64,000 nt of DNA, taken from Cyathus striatus. Taxonomy: Eukaryota > Basidiomycota > Agaricomycetes > Agaricales > Nidulariaceae. Position 1 is the first letter of the stretch; each line of letters starts with the position of its first letter. Positions 12,923-25,400 of the stretch are shown one piece after another. Location: contig JAOVFP010000001.1 of assembly GCA_025738555.1 (NCBI GenBank), positions 2,356,001 through 2,420,000 on the forward strand, read 5' to 3'. Made by a program: the position numbers and the translations under genes. The notes under the pieces were generated by a model. It saw only the letters and a list, made by a program, of their open reading frames with translations, searched no databases and was not told the origin of the DNA.

Positions 12923-13495
12923 CACTCCTCCATGCAATCATGTAGACTCCATGTAGATTCCACCTGGACTCTGGAACTCTACCTGAACTTTACCTGAACT
13001 CCACTTGGACTCTACTTGTACTTCACCTGGACTTTACATAGAGAAAATTATAGACTCTACATGAACTCCAAGTGGACTACAGGTAGAAGGTGGACTGCAC
13101 CTGGAGTCCAGTGGACTCAAGCACTTGAGTTCAGTAGAGTTCAGGTCACACTTCTGTTTCCATCATTTTCCAACATGTCACACTTTTCACACACTTGTCA
13201 CACATGTCACGCTTTTTCCAACATTTTCCAACATGTCACACTTTCACACATATATGACAATAGTGTCTAGGTAAAGCTTAGGCACCACACTTTTTCTAAC
13301 AGTGTCATGCTTTTCCCACATTTTTCAATCTTTCACACATGTGTGACAAGTATAATAACTGTGGGAAACACATTACAACTGTGACAATAGAGTCTAGGTA
13401 CAGCTTAGGCACTTGAGTTCAGTGGAGTTCAGGTAGAGTCCAGGTAGAGTCCAGGTAGAGTCCACCTGGAGTCCACCTGATCTTGTGGAGGAGTG
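12923..13495. mobile_element. small TIR element with GGTAGAGTCCA-type arrays
   Basis: The ends CACTCCTCCA (12923-12932) and TGGAGGAGTG (13486-13495) are inverted repeats. Inside them are many copies of a GACTCCAGGTGGA-like motif, in one orientation near the left end and in the other near the right end. The middle carries ACACTTGTCACACATGTC-like repeats. The same ACACTCC terminus followed by GGACTCCAGGTGGAC motifs occurs at about 55855 and 63380, which makes this a dispersed family. No target duplication was clear and there is no coding sequence. Confidence 0.5.
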
Positions 13496-13510
13496 AAATA
13501 TACAGAATCA

Positions 13511-13700
13511 TAGTCTCAGCTACCCAGCTGTTAGTGCTGGGGTAAATCCAAATTAGGATTTCCTATCACAAACATCTGGGAAACTACCAAAAGGCTTAGG
13601 AGGGGTATGCATTTGGTGTTCTCAGGTTTGTTAGCTATGCCTTCTCTTGCATTACTAAGCATTGCAATGCACCAATCTCTCCCATGTCTTCACTTTTCCT
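13511..13700. repeat. terminus-like copy of the TAGTCTYGGCTACCC family
   Basis: This starts TAGTCTCAGCTACCC and resembles the ends of the foldback element at 47689-48765 and a fragment at 37609-37680. The opposite end was not found here, so it is probably a solo or truncated end. Confidence 0.35.
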
Positions 13701-13914
13701 CCTTTATCCACTATTCTAACCTAAAAACACTGTTTTTTTGTGTTCAGCCAATATAGCTTACATTTTCAATGATGCTCTTGTTTTTTAGTCCTCTGATTTG
13801 CCATAAAATAGCATTAAAAACTTGTGTGAACTACTAATAATGTATCATCATCCCCAGCTCCAGTCTATCAGAGCTAAGCATGCAAAATTTGAGTTTAGTT
13901 TCTAATTTACAGTA

Positions 13915-14290
13915 GCAAATACTCACATCACAAATTTAGACCATTAAGGCTAAAAAAGGTTGATTTAAGGTCAATTTAGTCAAAATAAGTCAAATAAGAT
14001 GTCAGGCAAATAAGTTGAGGTCCCATACTTATTTTGACTAATATGGTCTGAGTAAGGAGTCATTAGCTTGAACTAAGGTACTTTAAGTAGCTAATTAATC
14101 TAATTTAATCACATTGGTCCCACTTATATTGTAGCATTATGCAATATTAGTTGGGTTTAGCTCAAACTTTGGTGATTCAATCTAAGAATTAATACAATTT
14201 AAATTGAATATAAAGAGGGAATAGGTTGGGAATATGTGGACTTTTCTTGCAGCAGATCACTATTAAACATGCATTCAACATGTCTCAATA
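13915..14290 (+). repeat. dispersed repeat, copy 1 (second copy inverted at 62.9-63.2 kb)
   Basis: The reverse complement of about 62880-63225 aligns along this stretch with frequent substitutions. Conserved anchors are CAAATTTAGAC, GAGGTCCCATACTTAT, TTTAATCACA and ATAAAGAGGGAATAG. No coding frame is shared, so it is a non-coding dispersed repeat of unknown class. Both copies lie next to GGACTCCAGGTGG-type elements, so they may be parts of one larger composite. Confidence 0.6.
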
Positions 14291-14559
14291 ATTGCTATTA
14301 AGCTAAATACAATGAATGATATTGGCATAATAATTGAAGCAAAATGGAGGGAAGGAGTTACTGCATAATCTATTATATAGTTGAATATTTACTGAGATCC
14401 ATTACATGAAGATGGTTCACACCCTTCTTTGGGACCACAACAGGTTCATTACTATAAAGAATGATGAATTGAAACTGTCAATAGTACATCAGAATGATCA
14501 TGCAACCAAGACTAACCTGACATGGTTATAGAGCATATGAATTATGACATGAAACTGTT

Positions 14560-14705
14560 GCTGCCACTCAGCTCAGTTCAGCTCCTGCTTGGCTCAGGGC
14601 CACTTACTGTCTCTGTAGGATAAAGAGCTGAGCTGAGTGAAAACAGAATAGCTCAGCTCATCTCAGCTCAGTGAGCTGAGCTATTCAAGTGGCTGCTCAG
14701 GTACC
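14560..14705. repeat. AGCTCAGCTC-rich low-complexity patch
   Basis: Many overlapping GAGCTGAGCT and AGCTCAGCTC words occur in both orientations. A shorter similar patch lies at about 30690-30760. Function unknown. Confidence 0.5.
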
Positions 14706-14769
14706 TGGTATTTGTTATGTACCAATTCCCTTCCTACTAGGAAACAAATGTGAAGATGCCCAGAAGGTG

Positions 14770-15550
14770 TGGGAGAACTATAATGAGAACTCAAAGTGAG
14801 TATGGGTGCGGAATGTAAAGTGGGAGTGTGGGAAAGAACCATGGCTTCAGCTTATGTGCTGCACCATCTGGATATCCCCAGGGAATGGTTTGTATTTCAA
14901 GGAAGATGGTATAAGACAAAGGAAACATTCCAGAGTATAAGACGAGGCTTTGCCACTACACTAGGTAGCAGGAGATAAACCCAAAAGAAAAACCCAGAGC
15001 AGGTTTTGGAACTTAGAAGTAGGAAGAAGTGTATGAAGATGATACAAATACTGAAGACTACTTATACTAAGTAGGAACTTGTAGGTACGAATGTAGAAGT
15101 ATAATACTAAGAGAAAGTCAAAGGAGTAAGTAGGAAATGAAGTCTGGGAAAAGTGGAGTAGGGGCACAAATGACATGCTCAGAATGAAGAATAAGGAACT
15201 AATCTACAATGGCCATAATGAAACATATAAGTAGAAATGGAAGAGAGGAGTAATATAATGATGACACAGTGAGGCCATCATAGGAGAAACTACATATCTG
15301 GGATACCTGATAGAAAACCTGATGGATTCCAGGTACATTCCCAGGCAGGAATGTCGGGAAGTGTAAACCATGGACTGGGTATGTTCAACAGTCATGTGGG
15401 AACCTTTGGTAACATTGGCAAGGTATATCCAGACATGGATATAACAGTATTACAGATTGTTAAGTAGGCATTTAGACAGTGCTCATCCACATTCTTCCAC
15501 ATCCTTAAGTTAGTTCCTTAGCCTAACAGCAAGTCCCCAGAATGTATATA
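14770..15550. repeat. probable old relic of a Ty3-type LTR
   Basis: Positions 14843-14862 share an exact 20-mer with the LTR of the intact Ty3 element (19827-19846), and the surrounding order of words (a GAGTA/GAAC-rich stretch before it, then tracts with TAAGTAC, AATACTGAAGACT and similar) loosely follows the LTR. The rest is strongly diverged and CpG-poor, and boundaries cannot be set. No internal gag or pol flanks it, so if real it is a solo LTR. Confidence 0.35.
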
Positions 15551-15606
15551 TATTATTATAGTTCAAGTGCAATTGAGTACATAGTATTTAAGCTGGAATT
15601 AAGTGT

Positions 15607-18560
15607 TTACTCATCCAGAAGAGACTGAATAAAAGTGTCTATATCCTCTGCTACTGAAAACTCATTTGCATTTTCCATCTTCAATTCAAGCATTTGCTCC
15701 TTCTTACTTAGCCCCTCTGTAAAGTTAAGTGCATACCCAGATCAAATATGGAATTTGAGCATTTGTAATAGTTCCATGAGCTCAGGTAAAATTCAATTGC
15801 ATCTCAGTGTCATTGTCTTCTTTCCAGACAAGAAAACATGTTCACATGGAACCAAAGAACCCTGTATTGGAAGAAAATTCAAGGCTGCAGAAAATACTGT
15901 TGGGTACTGCAGTTGATTCTCCTGTAAATGTAAAGTTCAATAGGAATAAAACACAGAAAAATATTTAGCCATACCTGCCAGTATACCAAAGTTGATGTGC
16001 CTGATTGTGGGTCTGAGAGATAGGCATCTACCTCATCCTCAAGAGAACACTTACTCACACTGAAACCATCTGCACTTTTAAAGCCTAATAGGATATCTGC
16101 CCACAAGTTATTAGTGTCTGACTGAAATGTGGTTTGTGCTTGCTGCATTCTATTTCCATGGTTAGGTGCAGGAGTCTGTGCAGTCCTTGAAACTTCATAG
16201 TATGCACAAAGCTAAGTATTTTGTAGATGCCAGTCAGATAAGAGTAAAATAAGTGAATTTAGCTATATAAAAATATACCTCCTGTATGAATAATTCCTTC
16301 ACCCATTGCACTCTGTGTGGTTCATTCTCCAGGAAATACTGCAACTTCACTGAAGGATTTAGAACTGTAAAATTGTATAAAACAAATGAATGTAATGAAA
16401 AAAATTAAACCTACTCATTGAGACAACATATGCAGGGACAAAATGAGTGCAGTCATAATAGACTGACAGTTTATCAATTCTGGCTTGAACAAATGAGGTT
16501 GTCTCCAAATGCTGGAAATGGTAATCCTTCCATAGGCACATCAGTGCTTCAAATGATGGAATGGCATCACACAAAGTTGGGGTTTTTTCAGCTGATAGCC
16601 TCTGCTGAAAAGCATGAGGAAACTATTGAAATATATAGTACTTAGTTCAATTTTAATTTTATGTGAAGAACATAAATTAACTTCCTGCAAGAATGTTCTG
16701 AAATGCATTGAGTGCATCCCAATCATCCTCACTGAGAGCATATCTTTGAAGTTTTTCAAATGCATCTATTGTGAGGAAGTTTCTGATGGCCTATGTAAGT
16801 GATTTTATATATGATGTAAGATATACATATGAGCAAAATGAGTTGAGCTTTTGACCTGTCATACATTAATTTCTCATTCAATCATAAGCAGTGTTGATGA
16901 CCATCTTGTCTCCACATCACAGAGAAGCTGTAAATTATTTTTATATAGTGTTTTTATAATACTTGAAAAGGCCTGTCTCCAGTCTGGTAATGATTGCATC
17001 TACATACAGATGAGTATAAAATTTGAACCCACAGCATAACATCTCACCATGTGAGCAAGATTTTGTAGTTTTGCTATCAGATCAGCATTGAGTCGATTCA
17101 TGAAAGTATCACCTTCAGGATCACCCTCAAAATTATAACTGGAAAGTGCCAAGGTAATTGCTTTACAGGCAAGGTGTATAATATGGGGGAAGCATCTATA
17201 AAATAGTGAATTGGTGTATTGCTGGGGAACACAATATTTACCTTATACAGCTCTTAACATGGTTGAATATGACTCCCTGAGCTGCAAGTTTGGAACTGAA
17301 TTTTGTAAGAAATGTGTCATTGCCAGAGGCATTATCAAAGGTTATCCAACCCATCTAGTTAAATGTTATTAGAAGTTCTACCAATCATATTCTCTATAGT
17401 ATGACATTACACATATATGAGATGCAATTCCAAGCTGATCTAAAACATGAAGAAAAACTGCTGCCAGGTGCTCCCCATTATGTTTTCCAGGAAGATGATG
17501 AAACCCAATTAGATCTGATTGTAGTTTCAAGATCAACTGTGGTCCCTGCATCATCTGCACTGGTTCCATTTGGATCCAATGGACAGTAATTGCCATAAAT
17601 GGAGTTATTTTGGGTCTGTCCATATATCAGATGTTGCTGAGAACTTTCCAAGTGCATCCTAAACAATATCATACAATTAATTACACAAATTATAAGCGAA
17701 AAAACAGAAGACAACTAACAGTCATTTCCCCTTGCAAATTGTTGATATAGTTCTCCCAAACAATAGAAATTCACTCACAGACTTTGGTGTGATGTGGAAT
17801 ATCTGAGTCATTTAAATCGTCATGTAACATGAGGAAGATTGACTGCAATTTAGGATTCTCGATGACATTAATACTCTACAGTGTGTAGTTAGTATCAGAA
17901 GTTATATCTCATGATAGTATTACTTAACATCTGAAATGATAAACTCAACAATTGAATTGAGGAATGCTCCAGGTGAACACAGATGTTGATTTTCACTCAG
18001 ACTATCTGCCACATCAGTGTTACCTATGCATGCCTTATAGCTGTGAACAGCACTTTGTGCAATCTTGACTGTAATAGGAACACCAAGCTTGTTGCATCCT
18101 GCAACCCAAAGATCACCATGAAAATTTGCCAAATGTTTCTGAAGGATAGTTGTACTCATTGTAATTTTGAAACAAGTCTCATTCTGTGTGGGATCAGAAA
18201 TGCACTGGTGCCTAAATGTAAATAAATCAGTTACTCTTAACACCAGTGAGGCCATGAATATGTCTTACTGGCAAAATAAGCAATATTGAAAACCACCTTC
18301 CTCCTTATAAAAAGTACAAACATTGGCAGCTTTTTGTTGCCCTTGATTTGATGCACCAGTATGAGTGTAAAGTACCTAGTTTAGCACAACATAGTATAAA
18401 TTAAAATATAAGTAATTTCACTCACACCATATATGCTCACTAAGAAAGTGCTTGGTGGGTAAGACTTGGATGCAGGATGCTTCCAGGTGAAGTAAAGTAA
18501 TGAAAATGTGTCAAAGACTGATGCCCAAGATGAAATGCATGCTTAGCAAACACTTTGATA
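15607..18560 (-). pseudogene. hAT-family transposase, multi-exon, degenerate
   Basis: Read on the minus strand, exons separated by short GT-AG introns (for example 15922-15974) encode the hAT order. First comes a BED-type zinc-finger region at about 17920-18360, with FQYCLFC and LQKHLANFH. Next is the RNase H-like core: GWITFDNASGN near 17330, CFPHIIHLACKA near 17190, and IPSFEALMCLW near 16550. It ends with the C-terminal dimerisation segment DEVDAYLSDP near 16030 and ALNFLPIQG near 15870, and with LNFTEG near 15720. The reading stops at TAA 15607-15609. In-frame TGA codons at 15793-15795 and 15742-15744, plus EHVF and LRC where Arg residues are usual, mark it as inactive. The N-terminal end is not defined. 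It would have encoded a cut-and-paste DNA transposase. Confidence 0.75.
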
Positions 18561-19704
18561 CATGTTTGATGCACATTCCTTAATCTTGGACTTAGCATGG
18601 ACTTAGGACTTTGACTCTTGTTACACTCAGAATTTCTAGCTCACACAAATACTCTGGCAGAATTGCTTAATCATATTTCTCAGGGACAGGAGACTCCCCT
18701 TCCTCTACTTTACTCTACCTATTAAATATCATACAGGACTATGGCTAGAGGAACTATATAGTTAGTACAAATACAGTAATTTACACATTAGCTAAGCAGT
18801 AAGATAGACTTTTTGGACTGGATACAGACATCTGGGATGGACCAGAGTAAATTACAGATGTACAAATATATGAGCACCAAGAATGCATCCATATGGGAAG
18901 ATAGCAATGAAGAACAATAAATCATCCTGCAGGAAGAATGCTCCATATGGAGGCATAATGTCACATGCTTTGACACATGGAAATGGGAATTGCTGAATTA
19001 GCCTGCCAGGAATCCCAGGTCTCAGATCTATCCAAGCACCTGAGAATAAACTTCTGACCTCAATGTTTCTATTCTTAGATGCTTGCCTACTTAGTCTAGA
19101 AATGTCCCTTATTAGCATGAATTGTTCTCATGCTAGCTAATGGTCTGGGACCTCTACCTTAGCTACTAAATACAATCCAGATATATTATACTATTTGTAA
19201 GTAGTGCTTAGAATATAAAAATAATTGTTTTATAGTAGGTAGAAGTATGCTAGGCATATTAAGTGAGTGTGCCATTAATGTCTGGGCTAGGCTGAGAGTA
19301 ATTTTGTAGTGATCCAGAAACAGAAGGGCATGAATCACTACAATTAGAATATAACAGTGAATCAAATACTTCTATTCCTGGACTATTGGGTGCCTGTGCT
19401 ATTGGTGTGGGAGCAAGAGGAGCTGGGAGGCAGTGGGCAGCATGAATATCAAAGACAAGCTCATTAAGCACCATTACTGTTGGCTGAGAATTTTCAGAAT
19501 TGATAAAGAAGGGATTGTTGATTGTGTTCACAGGCCTATGTACTTCTGGTGGTGCTAAGAAGTGTCAGTAGCATATCAAACAAGGTATAGTTGGTGATTG
19601 CACTATTATTGCCACTATTGGATGGTATACAAACTACAGGGGTGGCTTCTTTCACAGTATTGAGCTGTTCTTGATGTACCTTGCAATGAAGATGTGTAGG
19701 CTTA
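18561..19704. other. unassigned; possible 5' part of a minus-strand gene at the right end
   Basis: At 18561-19250 nothing is recognised. On the minus strand from 19704 leftwards a frame of about 50 codons (beginning AKPTHLHCK after the Ty3 target site) stays open to about 19540. A second open stretch of about 90 codons, rich in Pro, Ser and Asn, lies at 19259-19531. The first frame continues in phase across the Ty3 insertion into 29875-29910 if the element and one target copy are removed. This may be the N-terminal part of the hAT gene or a separate gene. Confidence 0.3.
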
Positions 19705-19709
19705 GCTGG
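19705..19709. repeat. 5-bp target site duplication of Ty3 element (left; right copy 29870-29874)
   Basis: GCTGG directly precedes the left LTR, and the same GCTGG follows the right LTR at 29870-29874. Five base pairs is the normal size for Ty3/gypsy integrases, and it fixes the element limits exactly. Confidence 0.95.
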
Positions 19710-20373
19710 TGTCACGACCGTGCCCCTAGCCTGACTTGGCAGTGGAGTACGAGGGGGTGACTGCGGAGAAGCGAGGGGTGAGTACGAGACGAAAGCGGAG
19801 AACGAGAACTCAGGGGGTAGGACTTTGGCTTCAGCTTATGTGCTGCGCCCCTGGGATTCCTGGTCCTGTATTTCGGAGTAAGGGCAAGCCCTTCGGAGAA
19901 GATGAGAGACGGGAAGACGAGAGGTGTAACTCAAGTCAGACTGGAGGGTGAGGACGTAGTTCAATACGAAACTAAAGACTAAGTACAAATCGAGTACTAC
20001 TTAAATACTGGAGACTCGGAGTAAGTAACGGCCGCTGGCTAAGGCCAGCGGAGAAGTACGGTCAGGGTAGGCGTACATAGAATGAAGACTATAACTAATT
20101 AAACATAATAAAACGCGTCGGAGAAGTGAGTGCGTAAGGCGGTGTAAAGTAAAACTGATAGTGGCACACTTAAGAATGATAAGTGACTCACTACGAAATG
20201 TATACTACATTACTGAGGGGATAGCTCAGTAGAACGGAAGAAAGGAAATGAGAGTAATCTATGTACAGTAATCAATAAGTAATATTAAGAGCGTAATCAA
20301 AGTCCGGAGTAAACAAAGGGAAAGGCGGAGTAAGAGCATAGGGGTCCGGAGGTAGGCGATACGGGATATGACA
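19710..20373 (-). repeat. 3' LTR of the Ty3 element
   Basis: This 664-bp copy has the same length as the 5' LTR at 29206-29869 and eight substitutions relative to it, with no indels by my reading. It is bounded by TGTCA and TGACA. Every difference is a CG in one copy and TG or CA in the other. Confidence 0.95.
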
Positions 20374-20376
20374 GTA

Positions 20377-20386
20377 TTCCCCCCTT
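20377..20386 (-). promoter_or_regulatory. polypurine tract for plus-strand priming
   Basis: On the minus strand the run AAGGGGGGAA lies three bases from the 3' LTR, the expected place and composition for the RNase H-resistant primer of second-strand synthesis in LTR retrotransposons. Confidence 0.7.
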
Positions 20387-20407
20387 AAGGCCGAGCCTCG
20401 AGGCCTG

Positions 20408-20550
20408 AGCACGTGATCAAACAATAGGCTTTTGAAAATTTGATTGGCGTTTTGACATCAGGTCCGGATATATAAAGGTCAGCTTGTGGAGGAAGAATCC
20501 AAACCATATTTACCCCGCTACACCAACTCATTTTCACGTGACCGCTTAAT
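20408..20550 (+). promoter_or_regulatory. TATA promoter of the opposite-strand gene, with CACGTG boxes
   Basis: A consensus-like TATATAAAGG at 20468-20477 lies about 75 bp before the ATG at 20551. CACGTG palindromes occur at about 20410 and 20535, typical sites for bHLH-type factors. The leader between them is C/A-rich. The promoter lies outside the LTR, inside the element, so the extra gene appears to have its own transcription start in the direction opposite to gag-pol. Confidence 0.55.
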
Positions 20551-22083
20551 ATGTCTTCCTCTGTACCCTCGAACGAAGACCCTACGTGCGAGGAGAAACT
20601 GAGGTTACTCCTCCACAAACGAGCGGAGCTGGAAGCTCTCGAAAAGGAGTTGAGGGGTGAGAAAGTAGAGAAGCAAGATCAGGGTGAAGCGGAGAAGGAT
20701 ATGATGGAGGTGGACGAAGGAGGAGAGTTAGGAGCAATAAGGGAAAAGACACGTGAGCAGGCTGCGGTCAAGGCCAGAGTGGCGCAGACCATGGCAAGGC
20801 TAACTGGTCGCCCAGCGGAGGAAACGACAGAGGGGGAGGTTAGACCGGCCTCGCACCCGGAGTACGAGACGACGGTAGCAAGGTTGGGAATAATGTCGTT
20901 TAGTCCACAGTGGGTGGAAAGGTCCTTACATTACCACAGGGAGGCCGATAGTTTGACGATGCAGGTGGACAGGTCGAATCCGGTGGAGAAGGTGGTGGAG
21001 CAGGCAATGGCAGAGGTAGGGCCTACAAGGGTACGGATTCTAACTCCTGTAGTGGAACCGGAGGTAATGACCATTCCACAGGTAGGTACTTACATGAGTG
21101 CGGAGCAGATTGCTGACCGCGAACGCACTGTTCAGCAGCTGGAGGCCGAAGGCCACACCATAACTCTGGAGGAAAAGGTGGAGAAGATCGTCCAGTGCTC
21201 GGAGAACGAAGGTGGCTCCAAGAGGAAGCATACCGGTACGAATCCAGAGGACGTGACAGAGGCGACTCCAAAACCGGCAAAGAAGAAAACTTCGACCAGG
21301 GCTTCTCAGTGCAAAGGGGCGAAGAGCAAGGCCCTTGTTGACGACGAGGCGGAGGAGGAGAAGAGTAAGGGAAGTGGTGCAGCACAGGGAAGTCGCACCG
21401 GAACAGAGAGTCAGGCGGGTGATAACCCCAAGGATGAAGAGGAGAAGACATGCGTACTTCTCCATGCTCCTTGCACGAGTTGCAAGCGACGCCAGGTGGA
21501 GTGCTTGGTAGACCTCAGGTAAGAATCTCCTGACGCTGTATGGCGTTATGCTAATATGTTCTACAGTGGTAAGAAAATGGACCACAAGGCGTGTGAGGCG
21601 TGTCGGACAAAGAAGGGAAGATGCGACAACGAGGGGATAATGTGGGGGACTGTAGTCCCGGGGAACGCAGAGGAACGGAGAAAGGGTCTGGAGAAGATGA
21701 AGACCGGTGGTGTGGGGCAGGAGAAGCTGGTGGAGGAGTTGCAGATGCAACTGGCGGTGGCGAGGTCGGAGTTAGAGGTTGCGGAGAAACGGGCGGATGA
21801 ACTGTGGACCAAGGGGAAGATGTTCGACGCTGAGTGCAAGATCCTGAGGGACCAGCTTTATCTGGCGGAGAATGAGCGCGACAAGTTGGCGATGCAGCTC
21901 AACTCCGGGAGTCCCTTATCGGACATGTTGATGGAGGCCTTGGGGAAGAACGTCAACATGCACATGGAGTTAATGGGAACGTTGAACAGGTTGATGACAA
22001 CCACGCAGGTGACAGAGGAGCGTACTCCGGCGGAGACTGATGAGTCCGGGAGTAACGAGGAGGAACAAGAAGACGAAGAGTAG
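20551..22083 (+). CDS. Zn2Cys6-like, coiled-coil protein carried antisense in the Ty3 element
   Basis: Two exons, 20551-21518 and 21567-22083, are joined by a 48-nt intron (GTAAGA to ACAG, with a CTAAT branch-like word) and give 494 aa. Residues about 10-60 and about 390-470 are rich in Glu, Lys and Leu and suggest coiled coils. The middle is a Lys/Glu/Ala-rich, probably disordered stretch. Across the splice junction the cysteines read C-x2-C-x6-C-x13-C-x2-C-x6-C (CTSCKRRQVEC, then CEACRTKKGRC). This spacing is close to the fungal Zn(II)2Cys6 DNA-binding cluster, with a somewhat long linker. It lies between pol and the 3' LTR on the strand opposite to pol, has its own TATA box, and shows no disabling mutation, unlike gag and pol. 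A DNA-binding or regulatory role is inference. An element-borne accessory protein or a captured host gene are both possible. Confidence 0.8.
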
Positions 22084-22409
22084 TGTACAGTAGGCGGAGA
22101 AAAAATGTATATACTTGTTTTTTGTTGACTTTAATGATTTTTTGGAGCGAGGAGAACGAAAAGTAAGAGTAAACAGTAAGACAGAGTAAAGAGAAACACC
22201 TTAGGAGAAAACCAATACAACTCTGTACTTCCACTCTCAGCCCACCTCGTTAAGTATGCAAAGTGATGAATCAGCTATACTTATTAAACGTAGTGGTCAT
22301 CATGCAAGTGGTGTCCGGAGAAGCGTCAATCTTCAACCTTTGGTCAAGAAGACGGATATGGATATACAATAAACTATAGCGGAGAAACGAAAATGTAAGC
22401 GGAGAAAGT

Positions 22410-25400
22410 CTATGTAACAGGAGTAGAAGGATTGGGCTTATCGGGATAACGAGCGTGAAATTCCTCTATGAGCTCTGTAGCATGTTCTACTTCAGTGGCA
22501 GCCAACCAAGTGAGTTCTTCGTCAGTTCCTTCATAACCAGTCCATCGGACTAAGTAACGAAGAGGGCATTTCTTGAACCGGCGATCCATCTTGGAGTCGC
22601 AGATCTCACTGATCTCGAACTCGATATCTCCATCGATTTCCACAGGGGGAGGCGGAGGTATCTCTCGACCAGGAATAGTATTTTCAACTGCGGGCTCGAG
22701 CATAGAGACATGGAATACAGGGTGTACAGCTCGGAAATTGGAAGGGAGTCTAAGGGTGCGGGAGTGGGTACCAGTTTCGGCAATGATCTCGAAAGGACCG
22801 TAATACTTTTCAGCCAATTTCTTGGAAGGGCGAGTGGTGTTAAAGAACTTAGCACGGATGAAGGCTTTAGTTCCAACTTTGAACTCCAGGGCAGGCAAAC
22901 GACGGTTGTCTGCTCCGACCTGATAGCGCTTCTGAGCAAGTGCTATTTCGGCCTTGAGATTTTCATGAAGTTCCTGGAGGTCCATGGCATAGTCCCTAGC
23001 ATGAACGGAGGTAACGTCACGTTCGGGGTAGACTGTAATCTGTGGATGATAACCCTTATTGGCGAAGAAAGGAGTCGTATTAGTGGTCGAGCTCGGTGTA
23101 TTGTTATACACGAACTCAGCGATGGGAAGGAGATCAGCCCAGTTGTCCTGCTGGTAATTGCAGTAGATGCGAAGGTACTGTTCTAAGACTTGGTTAATGC
23201 GTTCAGTTTGTCCGTCGCCTTCTGGATGGTATCCGGAGGTAAAGTGTAGGTTGATGTCGAGAACCTTACCAAGAGACCGGAAGAAATGGGAGACGAACTC
23301 CGAACCACAATCGGAGGTAATGTGGCTGGGAACACCATGCTTAGAGAATACGTGCATGACAAAGAGCTTAGCGAGCTGGGCGGAAGTGATGGTGTTATGG
23401 CAAGGGATGAATATAGCTTGCTTGCTAAGGCGGTCAACAATAACTAGGATTGAATTGTACTTATCAAATCCAGAGATGGGAAGCGTTTCAATGAAGTCCA
23501 TAGATATAGAGTTCCATGGGCGCTCTGGAATAGGGAGTTGCTTCAAAGTACCATAGGGACGGTGACACTGTGGTTTAGACCGTAAGCAGATGGTGCAAGA
23601 CTTACAATAGTCCTTGACATAAGTACGGAGTCCAGGCCATGTATATTCCCGTTGAATATTATCCAAGGTCTTGTTTTGACCAGGATGTCCGGCAAGTAAA
23701 TGATCATGTTTGTACTGGACAACGCGAAGGCGGAGAGAATCATCATCTGGAACATAAATCCGGTTGTCGAGGCAGAGTAAGCCATCTGAACCGACAGACC
23801 AACGATTGGTAGGATTATGAAGGTGGATGGATGCAACAGTGTCTAGGGGTTGGGCAGTGAGGATGTCGCGGTGGAGTTGCTCAACATCCATAATGATGCT
23901 GGCATGGAGAACGGGATGAAGGAGTGTGGTGGCACGGATAGAGGCGATGAGCTGTTCTTGGGTAAAAACAGGGCGAAAATTGTGCGGATTGACTTTGGCA
24001 TAGTCGTTATTCCCCCCTTTAGGGTAGACGTCCCATCGTCTAGTTAAAGCGTCAGGTTTCGCACCAAGTTTCCCTGGGCGGAAACGAATAACCAGATTAA
24101 ACTGAGACAGGTACTCTGACCAATGAGCCTGACGGTGAGTGAGAATCTTGGTGGTGGAGAAATACTCTAAGTTTTTATGGTCAGTAACCACATCAACCGG
24201 AGTACCAGAACCTTCCAAGTAGTGTCGCCAGACACAAAAAGCTTCAAAAATAGCCAGGAGTTCCTTATCGTGGGTGTCATAATTCAGTTCAGGAGCAGTG
24301 AAGGTACGGGAATGGAACGCAATGGGGTGAATATCGCCATCATCAGTGACAATAGAGAGGATTGCTCCGAGGGCATAGTCGGAGGCGTCAGTCTCTACAA
24401 TGATCTGGGCATCAGGGACCCAATGAGTGAGTACGGGGGCTGTAGTGAAGGCGTCCTTAAGTTTCTCGAACGCCGAATGGCAAGCCGGAGAAAAGTCCCA
24501 CTTCAAGCCCTTGCGGGTAAGACGAGTGAGAGGCACTACAATGTCGGAGTAGTGCTGGATAAAGCATCTATAGAAGTTGGCAAACCCAAGGAAAGACTGA
24601 ACGTCTTTAACCTTCTTAGGTTCGGGCCACTCCCTAATGGTTTTGACTTTATCCTGGGACATAGTGAGGCCGCCCGGAGAAAGGACGTAACCTAAGTACT
24701 CAACAGATTCAGTGTGAAATTCACACTTGTCCGCCCGGGCATAGAGCCCATGTTGGTGTAAACGCTTGAGGACTTCTTTAACGTGCCGTTTGTGCTCCTC
24801 GAGACTATTGGAGTAGATTAGTATATCGTCGAGGTAGACTGTAACGCACACATCGAGCATGTCCTTGAAGATGTCATTCATGAAACATTGGAAAGCCGCA
24901 GGTGCATTGGTGAGTCCAAACGGCATAACTAGCCATTCAAACGAGCCATAGCGAGTGCGAAAAGCGGTTTTCCACTCATCTCCGTCAGCGATGCGGACTA
25001 AGTGGTAAGCGTGGCGGAGATCAATCTTGGAGTAGATTCTAGCCTTGCGAGGAGAGTCAAGGAGGTCGGAAATAAGGGGAAGGGGATATCAATCCTTTTT
25101 GGAGATTGCATTGAGCCCACGGAAATCGACACAGAGTCGAAGGGATCCATCTTTCTTCCGGACAAAGAGCACTGGTGCTCCGTGTGGAGAACGAGAAGGA
25201 CGGATGAAGCCAATCCGGAGATGTTCGTCGATGAACTCTCGTAGAGAGGCCAACTCGGACTGCGAGAGTGAATATACAGTACCGACTGGAGGAGACGTAC
25301 CTTCCTCCAAGTTGATCCAGAGATCGTAAGGGCGATGCGGAGCAAGAGTGTCTGCTCGTGTTTTGCTGAAGACGTCAGCGAACTCGTGGTATTCCGAAGG

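Noticed and set aside
21023..21750. Minus-strand frames of 142 and 236 codons
   Set aside because: Shadows of the Zn2Cys6-like gene. The plus-strand frame has a splice-consistent intron, a promoter and conserved Cys spacing.
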